64,000 bases of DNA, taken from positions 266,912 to 330,911 of the forward strand of contig CAJKUC010000001.1 of assembly GCA_905203015.1 (NCBI GenBank), read 5' to 3'. Source of the stretch: an uncultured Christensenella sp. (lineage in GTDB: Bacteria > Bacillota > Clostridia > Christensenellales > Borkfalkiaceae). The stretch's first letter is position 1. Every line of letters begins with the position of its first letter. The notes under the pieces were generated by a model. That model saw only the letters and a list, made by a program, of their open reading frames with translations. It was not told the origin of the DNA and made no database searches. Of the stretch, positions 50,222 through 58,726 are shown piece by piece. The position numbers and the translations under genes are program-made.

Positions 50222-51889
50222 ATGAACCGTAGAACAATTATTATTTTTATAACCGTTGTGATAGCGGCGTGTGTAGCAGCCGTCCTTTCTGCGTGCAACT
50301 TTTTGGGGAATAGCGTTTGCGGAAACAACCACGAATTCGGGGAGGTTATAGAAGTAACCGCACCTACCTGTATCGAAGACGGAACAGGCAAAAGGGTGTG
50401 CGCCGTTTGCGGGTACGAAAAGAGCGGGTTCGTATTGAAGAGCAAAGGACACGATTTCGGCAAAAAGGTTATAGAAAAAGAAGCCACTTGCGACGAGCAA
50501 GGCAAAGAAAGCAAGACCTGCTCCGTATGTGGGCATAAAGAAGAGTTCGTTATACCGATAAGGCAACACGAATTAGGCACGTGGGAAATAAAGACTGCAT
50601 CTACCTGTACCGCTTTCGGCGAAAGGGTAAAGAAATGTAAGTTTTGCGATTACGAAGTTACCGAAAAATTAGGCTTGTCCGCCCATAATTATGAAGAAGC
50701 GGAAAGGAAAGAATCTACTTGCGAAGAGCCGGGCTATGTTAAGCGCGTTTGTTCCGTGTGCGGAAAAACGCAGACCGAGGTTACGGAAAGGCTCTATCAT
50801 TCTTTCCCCGAAGGTACGGAAATAAAGTACGATTATAGGGATAATTCGGACGAAAACTACTGTTATTATGCGTATAGAGAATGTGCAAGGTGCCATAAGG
50901 ACGTGTTTTATAAGACGCAGTCGCACAGTATGAAGAAAGACGCAGAATTTTTCGTCGAAGCCACCTGCTCGTCTACGGGCGTGGACGCGAAAAAGTGTCT
51001 TTATTGCAACAGGCGTACGACGGAAACTATTCCCGTGGTTCCGTACAATCATAAAAGAGGAGCCGCCGTATACGGCGAAAGAAACGCCGAAAACTGCACC
51101 GTACAAGCGACGGTATCGTGTACCCTTTGCGGCGAAGAAATAGATAGTTGGTACGAACCTCGCCACGACTACGACGCAGAGACTTTCGTGTGTACGAGAG
51201 AAGGTTGCGGTAACGTGAAAGAGATGCCGTCCTCTTACTTTACGTACTCCTCGACATATCTCGGCGGTTGGGCAATCAAAGGGATAAACGACAAAAAAAC
51301 AGCCGACGTAAAGAAGTATATAGACGACAACGACGGAAGAATGAGATTGCCGTCGCAAGGCCGTTCCGCTTCGTCCGAATTCGCCGTAAAATCGGTTCTC
51401 GGCAAGGTTTTCGACGCGCTCGGCGAAGAATACAGGGCGAAGATAAAATATATCTACGTTCCATTGGGGTACACTTATATCTTTTCGTACGCGTTCGCTG
51501 ATTTGAGCGGTCTTAATAAAATAACCTTCCCTAAAACCGTTACCGGGATAGAAAATTACGCTTTGGCAGGCTGTAAAAACCTAATAGAACTTACTTTGCC
51601 TTACGATAGTTACGCCGATATAATAGGCATTTTCGGCGCTAATAGGAATACTTTGACGGGGTATAGGTTGACCACCCTTAACGTGTATCGGCCCGATGGC
51701 AAGTCGACCGTTGAGTTTTTAAGCGGGAATTGCGTTCTGTTCAAAAACCTTACCACCGTCAATATCTACACCGAGTTTATCGGCGGTATAACGTACACGG
51801 TGGACGGACGGAAAATAAACGATAGCAAGACAGTATTTAAGAATGGCGTGGACGAAACGAGCGGAACGATAACGTATTATCTTAAATAA
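50222..51889 (+). CDS. Surface lipoprotein with about eight His/Cys repeats and a leucine-rich C-terminal region
   Basis: This 555-residue lipoprotein has a signal peptide and lipobox LSAC (Cys25). Residues 36-340 consist of about eight units of 36-45 residues. Each begins with His and carries TC..G and then CxxC(G), for example HDFGKKVIEKEATC, GKESKTCSVCG. The spacing of one His and three Cys per unit could bind metal or form disulfides; this is inference. The last 200 residues resemble the BspA-like leucine-rich type: VPLGYTYIFSYAFADLSGLNKITFP, IENYALAGCKNLIELTLP. Such proteins are usually on the cell surface and bind host or matrix molecules. The ATG follows AAAGGATG, somewhat distant. Confidence 0.72.
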   Translation: MNRRTIIIFITVVIAACVAAVLSACNFLGNSVCGNNHEFGEVIEVTAPTCIEDGTGKRVCAVCGYEKSGFVLKSKGHDFGKKVIEKEATCDEQGKESKTCSVCGHKEEFVIPIRQHELGTWEIKTASTCTAFGERVKKCKFCDYEVTEKLGLSAHNYEEAERKESTCEEPGYVKRVCSVCGKTQTEVTERLYHSFPEGTEIKYDYRDNSDENYCYYAYRECARCHKDVFYKTQSHSMKKDAEFFVEATCSSTGVDAKKCLYCNRRTTETIPVVPYNHKRGAAVYGERNAENCTVQATVSCTLCGEEIDSWYEPRHDYDAETFVCTREGCGNVKEMPSSYFTYSSTYLGGWAIKGINDKKTADVKKYIDDNDGRMRLPSQGRSASSEFAVKSVLGKVFDALGEEYRAKIKYIYVPLGYTYIFSYAFADLSGLNKITFPKTVTGIENYALAGCKNLIELTLPYDSYADIIGIFGANRNTLTGYRLTTLNVYRPDGKSTVEFLSGNCVLFKNLTTVNIYTEFIGGITYTVDGRKINDSKTVFKNGVDETSGTITYYLK

Positions 51890-51990
51890 CTCCGTTTTTG
51901 TTGTTCCGCCAATCAAAAAGAAATTCTTTGCCGACCTGCTCGCAGCATTCAAGAAAAAATAATAAAAGTAAAAAAACGGAGGTTTTCGCT

Positions 51991-53304
51991 ATGAAAAAGA
52001 GAGTTTTAAGTGTTTGTCTGGCGATCGCACTGATTTTTTGTGTGTTTGCAACGCTTTCCGCATGCGGAAGAAAACTGAAGGACAGAGAAATAACCCCGAC
52101 GATTGAAGATATCTGGCAGGACCATACGGGAATGGTCTATGCCGAAGTGGGAAATCTCGGCGATTACTTAAAAGATAAAGATGCGGGGAAAGAAATGCAT
52201 TTTTCCATAAACGGTGGCGAGTGGTGCCGTGGATTTTCTTGGCGGGAGTCCGAGGAAAATCCGGGAAACTGCATTTACGCTTTTCTCTCTACGAAAAGCG
52301 AAGAAGAAAAAATAACCGAATATCTGACAGAAGGAGAGGTGTTGCATATTCAGCCGGGGACGACTATAAACGTATCCGCCCGCACGCCGGAAAATTACTA
52401 TTATAAGCCGAGCGCCGTGTCCGAGCAAAAGACATATACGTTGAAATCGAAACTGCAAAATGCGCTTTCTTGGTCTCTTCCTATTAGTCGGTTTAGCCGA
52501 GACGTTGATTCTTCGGGCTTTCGGTTCTCTCACGATGCGGAAACGCAAGACGAAAAAAAGTTCGTGTTTTATTACCACAAAAGCAATCCGCGCATTGTGG
52601 AAATAGGCGTTCCCGCAAGTACTTGGGACGAGAGCGAGAAAATGTACCGCCATTATATAAGGGAATTGACCGAAGAGGAAAAAGCAACGGTTGCAGGTTT
52701 CGGGCTGGAATACAAGGTGATACCGTACAACGAAAAATATCTGAAAAACCATGATGACGGAGGAAAGTCCGTTGACTGTGATCTTTTGGAACGGGAAGAA
52801 ACCGAAGGAAAACCTTCGATGTACGGGTGGACTTCAATGCTGAATCTGCAAGAATCCCACGTCTGGGAGTTTATACCGAACGATGCAATGCGGGTGAAAG
52901 GCTTTGTTTTCCTCGTAAGACAAAGGGCAACGAAGGACGCCGTTCAGTCGCAAACAATGGCGTTCTGGTATAATTATAGCCGGGAAAGAGTAGGCGAATA
53001 TCGCAAAATAACCGCCGAGCAAGCATATGAAATGATGAATACGCAAGAAGTCGTAATTGTGGACGTCCGCACGCAAAGCGAGTATGACGAAGGGCATATT
53101 CAAAACGCCGTTCTTATTCCAAACGAAACGATAGGTAGCGACCTTCCCACAAATCTTCCCGACAAAAACGCAATTATTCTTGTGTACTGCCGTAGCGGAA
53201 GAAGAAGCGAAGAGGCGGCAAGAAAGTTGGTAAATCTCGGTTACGTAAGCGTCTATGATTTCGGCGGCATAAACGACTGGACATACGGCACGGTCACGGA
53301 TTAA
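51991..53304 (+). CDS. Lipoprotein with C-terminal rhodanese domain
   Basis: This 437-residue lipoprotein has lipobox LSAC (Cys25). Residues 30-330 form a region without recognised family, rich in charged and aromatic residues. Residues 340-437 are a rhodanese: ITAEQAYEMMNTQEVVIVDVRTQSEYDEGHI and the active-site loop VYCRSGRRSE with catalytic-type Cys400. Surface rhodaneses handle sulfur or act in redox chemistry; substrate unknown. The start ATG at 51991 has ACGGAGG seven bases before it; the frame is open further upstream. It follows the His/Cys-repeat lipoprotein by 100 bases. Confidence 0.78.
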   Translation: MKKRVLSVCLAIALIFCVFATLSACGRKLKDREITPTIEDIWQDHTGMVYAEVGNLGDYLKDKDAGKEMHFSINGGEWCRGFSWRESEENPGNCIYAFLSTKSEEEKITEYLTEGEVLHIQPGTTINVSARTPENYYYKPSAVSEQKTYTLKSKLQNALSWSLPISRFSRDVDSSGFRFSHDAETQDEKKFVFYYHKSNPRIVEIGVPASTWDESEKMYRHYIRELTEEEKATVAGFGLEYKVIPYNEKYLKNHDDGGKSVDCDLLEREETEGKPSMYGWTSMLNLQESHVWEFIPNDAMRVKGFVFLVRQRATKDAVQSQTMAFWYNYSRERVGEYRKITAEQAYEMMNTQEVVIVDVRTQSEYDEGHIQNAVLIPNETIGSDLPTNLPDKNAIILVYCRSGRRSEEAARKLVNLGYVSVYDFGGINDWTYGTVTD

Positions 53305-53385
53305 AAGAAAGTTATAATCGCCGGACAGAAATGATATAACTCGACGAATCGGATGTGGAAAACATTGCTTTGCGGTAAAGCATCA

Positions 53386-53545
53386 AAACACTTCGGAATC
53401 ATCGACGACAAAGTGATTTTTTTCGCATTTTATAATACCGATTTTCTGCATTTTGGAAAGTTCGTTGCAAAGCGCACTGCGTTCCACGTTGAGATAGTCG
53501 GCAAGTTGTTGACGGCTGTAAGGGATATCGAAGGAGATGAAACAT
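53386..53545 (-). pseudogene. Crp/Fnr C-terminal fragment
   Basis: The minus-strand frame encodes IPYSRQQLADYLNVERSALCNELSKMQKIGIIKCEKNHF, clearly the C-terminal helix-turn-helix of a Crp/Fnr regulator. The sensor domain is missing: upstream the frame enters the start region of the large gene at 53547 on the opposite strand. It probably lost its N-terminal part when the present arrangement formed. Confidence 0.65.
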
Positions 53546-53546
53546 A

Positions 53547-56500
53547 ATGAAAAAATATTTTGAAAAAACAAGCATTGCTTTAATAATTGCTATGATGTTC
53601 ATTCTTGCTATTTTTGGTGGCGAAGCAATGAAAACTCATACAATCGATAATATTGCAAAATATAAAATGGTCGTGAACGCTCAAGGCGTTAAGACGGAAA
53701 ACGGAACAAGAACGACAACGCAAGTAGAGTTAGGGAATTATATAAGCCTTGGGAAGTATAACGGCAAAGAAATATTGTGGAGGTGTGTAGGCGAGGACGA
53801 AAACGGAGCACTTATGCTTGCAGACAATATAATCGACACGCTTCCTTACGACGCTATGACTAACGACAACAACCGTTCTAAGTCGCACAGCCGCAACTAT
53901 AAGCGTGACACATACGGCTCTAACTATTGGAAAGACAGCAATATGCGCTCCTGGCTTAATTCTACGGCAGCGGCGGGCGAAGTGAAGTGGTTGTGTGGCA
54001 ACCCGCCAAGGGATGGTTCTGTAAAAGGAAATGCTTACGATCGGAAAGCCGGTTTTTTGAATGACTTTTCCAAAGCCGAGATTGCCGCAATGAAGAACGT
54101 GACCCAACGTTCGCTGGTATCGCACCCCGAGTATAATCACGGATTTTACGATGGTGACGGTCGCTCTGACTTGGAATTGAATTTTGACATTGAGAACGTT
54201 GCGAGTAACTTCGACAGCGCATACGGCGAAAACTCGACCGAAAAGGTTTTTCTACTGGACGTTAAACAAGTCAATACAGTATGGAAAAATTTCGGTAATT
54301 ATTATATAGGCAGAAATGAGCAAGGAATGGCGTGGCCATACTGGCTTAGAACGCCTGTTACCGATTGCAACCACGATATGCGTTACGTACATAGCAACGG
54401 ATCTGTCGGCAGAGAGTGGCCGAATACAGATTATATCGGAGTAAGACCTGCGTTTTATCTGGACTCAGATTATTATATAACAACCTCCGGCAATGGCAGT
54501 GCGAGCAATCCTTATGCGGGCTCTGCACCCGACAAAATCGAGGACGACTATACCGTAGCCGAGCCGGAAGAAGATCCGAATCAAGAGTGGGACATAAGCC
54601 TCGATCAACAACTAAGACTTACACTTGGTCCAAGTTATTCTAGCGACGGCAAATACGCTACGCCGACTATTCCTGTCTATACTATCCAAAAGACAAGAAG
54701 CGATACGGAGAATATAGTAATACTCATTTGCGGCGAGGGCTACACCAAGAGTCAGCAACAAAAGTTTATCAATGACGTCAAAAAGGTATGGGCGGCGGCA
54801 ATGCAGTACGAGCCATATCGTAGCTATGCCGACCGCTTCAACGTCTATGCGCTTTGCACGGCGTCAGAGTCTAGCTTTAACAGTGGGGGCAGTACGTTTT
54901 TCGATGTGGTTGTTGATAAAAAGAGCGGTCCGAGGATTTCAGGAAACAAGAGTGCTTGGAAAAACCATATTTTTGAACGCTGTATTGGACCTACATTTCT
55001 TGAGCAAATTCACGATGCCCATATCCCTAACAAAACCGATCCTGACACGTTTATTTGGGATGATGATAAAATGTATCCGCCATTTTATTATGTGCATCAA
55101 TATATCAATCAGTTTGCTGTGCTAGTCAATACAACTCAAGATTTTGGTGGTTCACATAGAAATTATAAAAGTGGTATTCATTATCTTATAACTCCATCTG
55201 ATAGCCCACGTGCGCAAAAGACTTTTACACACGAACTTGGTCACGGATTGCTAGAACTTGGTGATGAGTATATGACTAGTGCAACAGAATCAACCGACTA
55301 TACTTCTCTAAATGTAGCATACACACACGATCCTGAAAAAGTGAAATGGAAAAAAATGCTTGGATTTAGAAAAACTTTTACTTGCAATACATCTCCTACT
55401 TACACTGCATACAATTCGAGTTGGGAATGCCTTATGCGTGACACTGCCTATGGATTTTGTGAAGTATGCAAGTTGCAAGGTAGCAAGAGAATGTCGCAAC
55501 TCATAGACGGCAAGAGCCTCTATGTTGCCGATCCGGAAGTCAAGAAATATACCGGTCAGTATTCTAAGCCATCAGACTTTGCGGATACGACATACAACGG
55601 ATATTATTATTTTGATAATTATCGCAAAGGTGTTTTGCTAAGTGGCACTGATAAAAATAAATTCAACACGAGTATGGCGGGCGAGAAAATTCAACTCCGC
55701 ACCATCGTACAAAATCTTTCGGACACTACACAGCGCCACGTTACTATGAAATTGTGGATAAAGCATGCCGGCGGAAGCGTCGCAACTACGACCGGCGGGC
55801 AAAGATTAGAAGCAACGCAAACTTTTACTATTCCTGTATGGAGCGAAAAGAGTAAGTTCTGGCCAAAGGGCGCTTTGAGTTATGAAGGTAGCAATATGAA
55901 TTCGGGATTGGAAAATTGTGAACTCATTTACCAAATCCCATCGGACGCAGTGCTAAATAGTGGCGATTATGTCGCTTTTGAAGTAATAGACGAAAGCGGA
56001 AATATTCTTGCTAACGACAACACCGAAACTCAAACTTATGCAAACATAAATATTGAGTACAAGTTCGAGGACGGAACTCCAATGCCTAATGCAAATAAAG
56101 CCACAATTCCGGTTGCGGTAGGTAGCCAACTTAATTGGACAGCGCCATCGACAATGTTTGGACATACGTTCGTTAGGGCAGAAGGACACGACCAAATAGT
56201 GAATGGAAGCGGTCAAACCGTGACGTATTATTATACCAAGCAATCCAATGTTCATATCCACGACTGGGGCGAAGTAAAATACACTTGGACGAGCGACAAC
56301 ACTTGCAAAGCGGAAAGAGTTTGCAAGCACGACAGCACCCATATCGAAAGCGAAACGGTGACCGCAACAGGAACGACAATCACAGCGGCAACCTGCAAAG
56401 AAAAAGGCAAAATGAAATATACCGCTACCTTTGTGAATACTGCGTTTAGTATGCAAGAAAAGGAAGTAGATATTGATTTTGCTGAGCATACCTATGGTGC

Positions 56501-57536
56501 TTGGATAGAGGAAATCCCTGCAACTTGTATCGCAGGCGGTATGAAAGCACACTACAAATGCACAGTGTGCGGAAAATACTTTGACGAAAACAAAAACGAA
56601 ACAACCGAAGAAGCGTTGAAAACTCCCGTCAGCCCATACTACGGGCACAACTTTGGTTTTTGGGTAGAAGAAGAGTACGCAACTTGTCAAGCCCCGGGCA
56701 GAAAAGGATACAAGCATTGCAGCATCTGCAACAAGGATTACGACGCAAGCAATACGGAAATTACCGATTTTGTTATCCCTGTCAATCCGGACGGTCACGA
56801 ATTGGGTGATTTGGTTGCAGAAGTTCCTGCAACGTGCAAAGATACCGGCGTGAAAGAGCATAGAGACTGCAGATTGTGCGGAAAACATTGCGACCCGATA
56901 ACCCGAAAAGAGATTGCGGACTTGACTATCCCCACCACAAACAACCATACCTATGGTGAGTTGATTCCCGAAGTGTCTCCAACAACCACAGAATTTGGCG
57001 TGAAAGAACATAAAGATTGCACGGTTTGCGGAAGACACTTTGATAAAGACGGCAACGAAATCACCGAACTTAGAATTGCCAAAATCGGCACGCATAATGT
57101 AATAGTAAACGGCGAAAGTAAATTCTATGCACACGGCGAAAGCGTAACCGTAACAGCGAATGAGCCTGCGGAAGGCAAAGTATTCAAAGGCTGGCAGGAC
57201 GCAAGCGGAAAAATCGTAAGCACCGACAAGAGTTATACCTTTACCGTAAACGGCGAAACAACCCTTACGGCTGTATATGAAGATAAGTCTTCGGGCGGTG
57301 GCGAAATCACCCCGCCTGCTAAAAAGGACGGACTTTCGGGCGGACAAATTGCCGGCATTGTAACAGGTTCGGCAGCGGTCGCAGGACTCGGCGGATTTGC
57401 CGTTCTTTGGTTTGTAGTCAAGAAAAAGACGTTTGCAGACTTGGGCGCTCTATTGAAGAAAGGCTTTACGGCAACCGGAAACTTCTTCAAAACTCTCGGA
57501 GCAAAAATCAAAGCATTGTTCACCAAAAAGAAATAA
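53547..57536 (+). CDS. Large surface protein with M64-type metallopeptidase and His/Cys repeats
   Basis: This 1,329-residue protein is predicted to be secreted and anchored. Signal peptide 1-28; a DUF6273-like region (about 60-310: YWLRTPVTDCNHD, YVHSNGSVG, IGVRPAFYL); a peptidase M64 domain (about 375-690) with VILICGEGYT and the zinc site HELGHGLLELGDEY (His562, Glu563, His566); a beta-rich region; a MucBP-like unit (about 835-900: YKFEDGTPMP); five His/Cys units of about 48 residues (910-1180: HTYGAWIEEIPATC, CTVCGKYFD); an InlB B-repeat-like segment (KVFKGWQDASG); and a C-terminal membrane segment (about 1265-1287) with Lys-rich tail. M64 peptidases cleave immunoglobulins or mucin-type glycoproteins in gut species; this substrate is inference. 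The ATG follows AAGGAG. Confidence 0.82.
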   Translation: MKKYFEKTSIALIIAMMFILAIFGGEAMKTHTIDNIAKYKMVVNAQGVKTENGTRTTTQVELGNYISLGKYNGKEILWRCVGEDENGALMLADNIIDTLPYDAMTNDNNRSKSHSRNYKRDTYGSNYWKDSNMRSWLNSTAAAGEVKWLCGNPPRDGSVKGNAYDRKAGFLNDFSKAEIAAMKNVTQRSLVSHPEYNHGFYDGDGRSDLELNFDIENVASNFDSAYGENSTEKVFLLDVKQVNTVWKNFGNYYIGRNEQGMAWPYWLRTPVTDCNHDMRYVHSNGSVGREWPNTDYIGVRPAFYLDSDYYITTSGNGSASNPYAGSAPDKIEDDYTVAEPEEDPNQEWDISLDQQLRLTLGPSYSSDGKYATPTIPVYTIQKTRSDTENIVILICGEGYTKSQQQKFINDVKKVWAAAMQYEPYRSYADRFNVYALCTASESSFNSGGSTFFDVVVDKKSGPRISGNKSAWKNHIFERCIGPTFLEQIHDAHIPNKTDPDTFIWDDDKMYPPFYYVHQYINQFAVLVNTTQDFGGSHRNYKSGIHYLITPSDSPRAQKTFTHELGHGLLELGDEYMTSATESTDYTSLNVAYTHDPEKVKWKKMLGFRKTFTCNTSPTYTAYNSSWECLMRDTAYGFCEVCKLQGSKRMSQLIDGKSLYVADPEVKKYTGQYSKPSDFADTTYNGYYYFDNYRKGVLLSGTDKNKFNTSMAGEKIQLRTIVQNLSDTTQRHVTMKLWIKHAGGSVATTTGGQRLEATQTFTIPVWSEKSKFWPKGALSYEGSNMNSGLENCELIYQIPSDAVLNSGDYVAFEVIDESGNILANDNTETQTYANINIEYKFEDGTPMPNANKATIPVAVGSQLNWTAPSTMFGHTFVRAEGHDQIVNGSGQTVTYYYTKQSNVHIHDWGEVKYTWTSDNTCKAERVCKHDSTHIESETVTATGTTITAATCKEKGKMKYTATFVNTAFSMQEKEVDIDFAEHTYGAWIEEIPATCIAGGMKAHYKCTVCGKYFDENKNETTEEALKTPVSPYYGHNFGFWVEEEYATCQAPGRKGYKHCSICNKDYDASNTEITDFVIPVNPDGHELGDLVAEVPATCKDTGVKEHRDCRLCGKHCDPITRKEIADLTIPTTNNHTYGELIPEVSPTTTEFGVKEHKDCTVCGRHFDKDGNEITELRIAKIGTHNVIVNGESKFYAHGESVTVTANEPAEGKVFKGWQDASGKIVSTDKSYTFTVNGETTLTAVYEDKSSGGGEITPPAKKDGLSGGQIAGIVTGSAAVAGLGGFAVLWFVVKKKTFADLGALLKKGFTATGNFFKTLGAKIKALFTKKK

Positions 57537-57554
57537 GATGAAATAATAACAACG

Positions 57555-57588
57555 AGCCGTTCGAGTAAACGTCGGGCGGCTTTTGCGA
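57555..57588 (+). terminator. Terminator of the M64 surface protein gene
   Basis: A 10-bp stem AGCCGTTCGA / TCGGGCGGCT (two G-U pairs) is followed by TTTTG. Confidence 0.65.
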
Positions 57589-57812
57589 AAAAAATATCGC
57601 TCACTTCCCAATATTTGGAAATGAAAATTTGCAAAGCGTTTCTTTCTGTGGTATAATGCAGATACATTGACAGAGTTTAAAACAATTTGCGCCGTAAGAA
57701 AAGGTGCTGTTAGGCATAAAGAGTGTTGCCCGAAAAGTTCTTTCCTTTGTGGATAGAACGGAAGAATCACCGTCGTTTACCATAGAATTGTAGTTGCTTA
57801 GGTTTATCCATT
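57589..57812. other. Spacer between the M64 surface protein and small gene pair
   Basis: No gene with support and no clear promoter in this 224-base stretch. Confidence 0.4.
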
Positions 57813-58022
57813 TCACATCACCTCAAATTCTTCTATGTAAATTTTGTTGTAATCACAGCCGTATTCGAAATATTCGTTACCGTTGTTGTCCGTATACAGG
57901 TCATAAGTGGTAACTGTAATACGTCCGCGGTTGGTTATGGCAAGTTGAACTTCCTTTTCGGTCGCGTCAACGATATTGAAAGTAATAAACGATTCGCCGT
58001 CAAAATATTGATATTCAGCCAT
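57813..58022 (-). CDS. Small acidic protein, second gene of a two-gene unit
   Basis: This 69-residue acidic protein (about 15 Asp/Glu and many Tyr) has the start ATG eight bases after AAGGAGAT. It is 12 bases downstream of the small gene at 58035, so the two are likely one transcript. No family recognised. The beta-strand-like pattern with aromatic residues (IYIEEFEV) resembles many small cargo proteins of mobile elements. Confidence 0.6.
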   Translation of the reverse strand: MAEYQYFDGESFITFNIVDATEKEVQLAITNRGRITVTTYDLYTDNNGNEYFEYGCDYNKIYIEEFEVM

Positions 58023-58034
58023 AGTTTTATCTCC

Positions 58035-58307
58035 TTATACCGCTTTGTACCAAACCGAATATTCGACTTCGATATCTCGTCCGTTGTATTCGTAATACAT
58101 TGTTACGTAACCGCTATACTCGTTTTCTTTGCCGAGTATTTTGTGGCAGTGCTTTCCGACGTCATCGAACGCTCGTGTATAACGTTTACCGTCTTGCGAA
58201 GTGCATTTACAGAACAACGTGCCTTCGTCGTTAAGAAATCCGAGACCGGAAATCTTGTAGTCAGAGTTACCTCTGACTTTTCTTATGGAATAAACTACTT
58301 TTTTCAT
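58035..58307 (-). CDS. Small protein, first gene of a two-gene unit
   Basis: This 90-residue protein has a GGAGG site eight bases before the ATG. It contains a KKVVYSIRKVRG start, two Cys (LFCKCTSQDG) and a C-terminal beta pattern (YVTMYYEYNGRDIEVEYSVW). No signal peptide or membrane segment. I do not recognise a family; with the downstream gene it could be a toxin-antitoxin-like or mobile-element cargo pair, but there is no direct evidence. Confidence 0.6.
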   Translation of the reverse strand: MKKVVYSIRKVRGNSDYKISGLGFLNDEGTLFCKCTSQDGKRYTRAFDDVGKHCHKILGKENEYSGYVTMYYEYNGRDIEVEYSVWYKAV

Positions 58308-58436
58308 TTTGGATTTACCTCCGTTTTTTCATTAGCCTTTCGGCAAAGACGGGGTAGCACCGGAAAAAGTCGATGTAAAGTGCGAGTTAAAGTCGCAAAA
58401 ACGGAAGTCAACGACCAAGGACAAAATTGTTGCGTA

Positions 58437-58474
58437 AATAAAAAAAGAGCCAAACTCATAGTTGAGTTCGACTC
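58437..58474 (-). terminator. Second terminator downstream of the HExxH peptidase gene
   Basis: A 12-bp stem GAGCCAAACTCA / TGAGTTCGACTC (plus-strand reading) is followed on the minus strand by TCTTTTTTTATTT. Confidence 0.75.
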
Positions 58475-58639
58475 TCGGTAATATAAAAGTTTTCAGTAAC
58501 AATTTTTCCCGTTTACTTCCGCTTTTTACTGTGCTACAACGGCAAAGACGAAAGGCGAAAAAACGGAGTAAAACCCTGATTGTCGTGCCTACTAAAAAAG
58601 TTGTGTCGTTGTCGTTTCTTGCAACCGTATGTTGTTTTT

Positions 58640-58702
58640 GGCATAGAAAAAGCCGAGCGATTGTTTTCGCCCGGCTGCTATTATAGGTACTCATAATTCA
58701 AT
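58640..58702. repeat. Terminator-containing repeat block, copy 1
   Basis: The block from GGCATAGAAAAAGCCGAG to CATAATTCAAT is nearly identical with 60472-60534. Its stem AGCCGAGCGA / TCGCCCGGCT (58651-58676) with a T run on the minus strand is the first terminator of the peptidase gene ending at 58727. Confidence 0.82.
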
Positions 58703-58726
58703 AATGGACTTATTTGAATACCTGCT

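Noticed and set aside
57945..58481. Plus-strand frame of 178 residues opposite the two small genes
   Set aside because: It is antisense to two frames with strong ribosome binding sites and contains low-complexity sequence without family resemblance.
58332..58694. Minus-strand frame of 120 residues between the small genes and the peptidase
   Set aside because: It covers two terminator hairpins and has no ribosome binding site.
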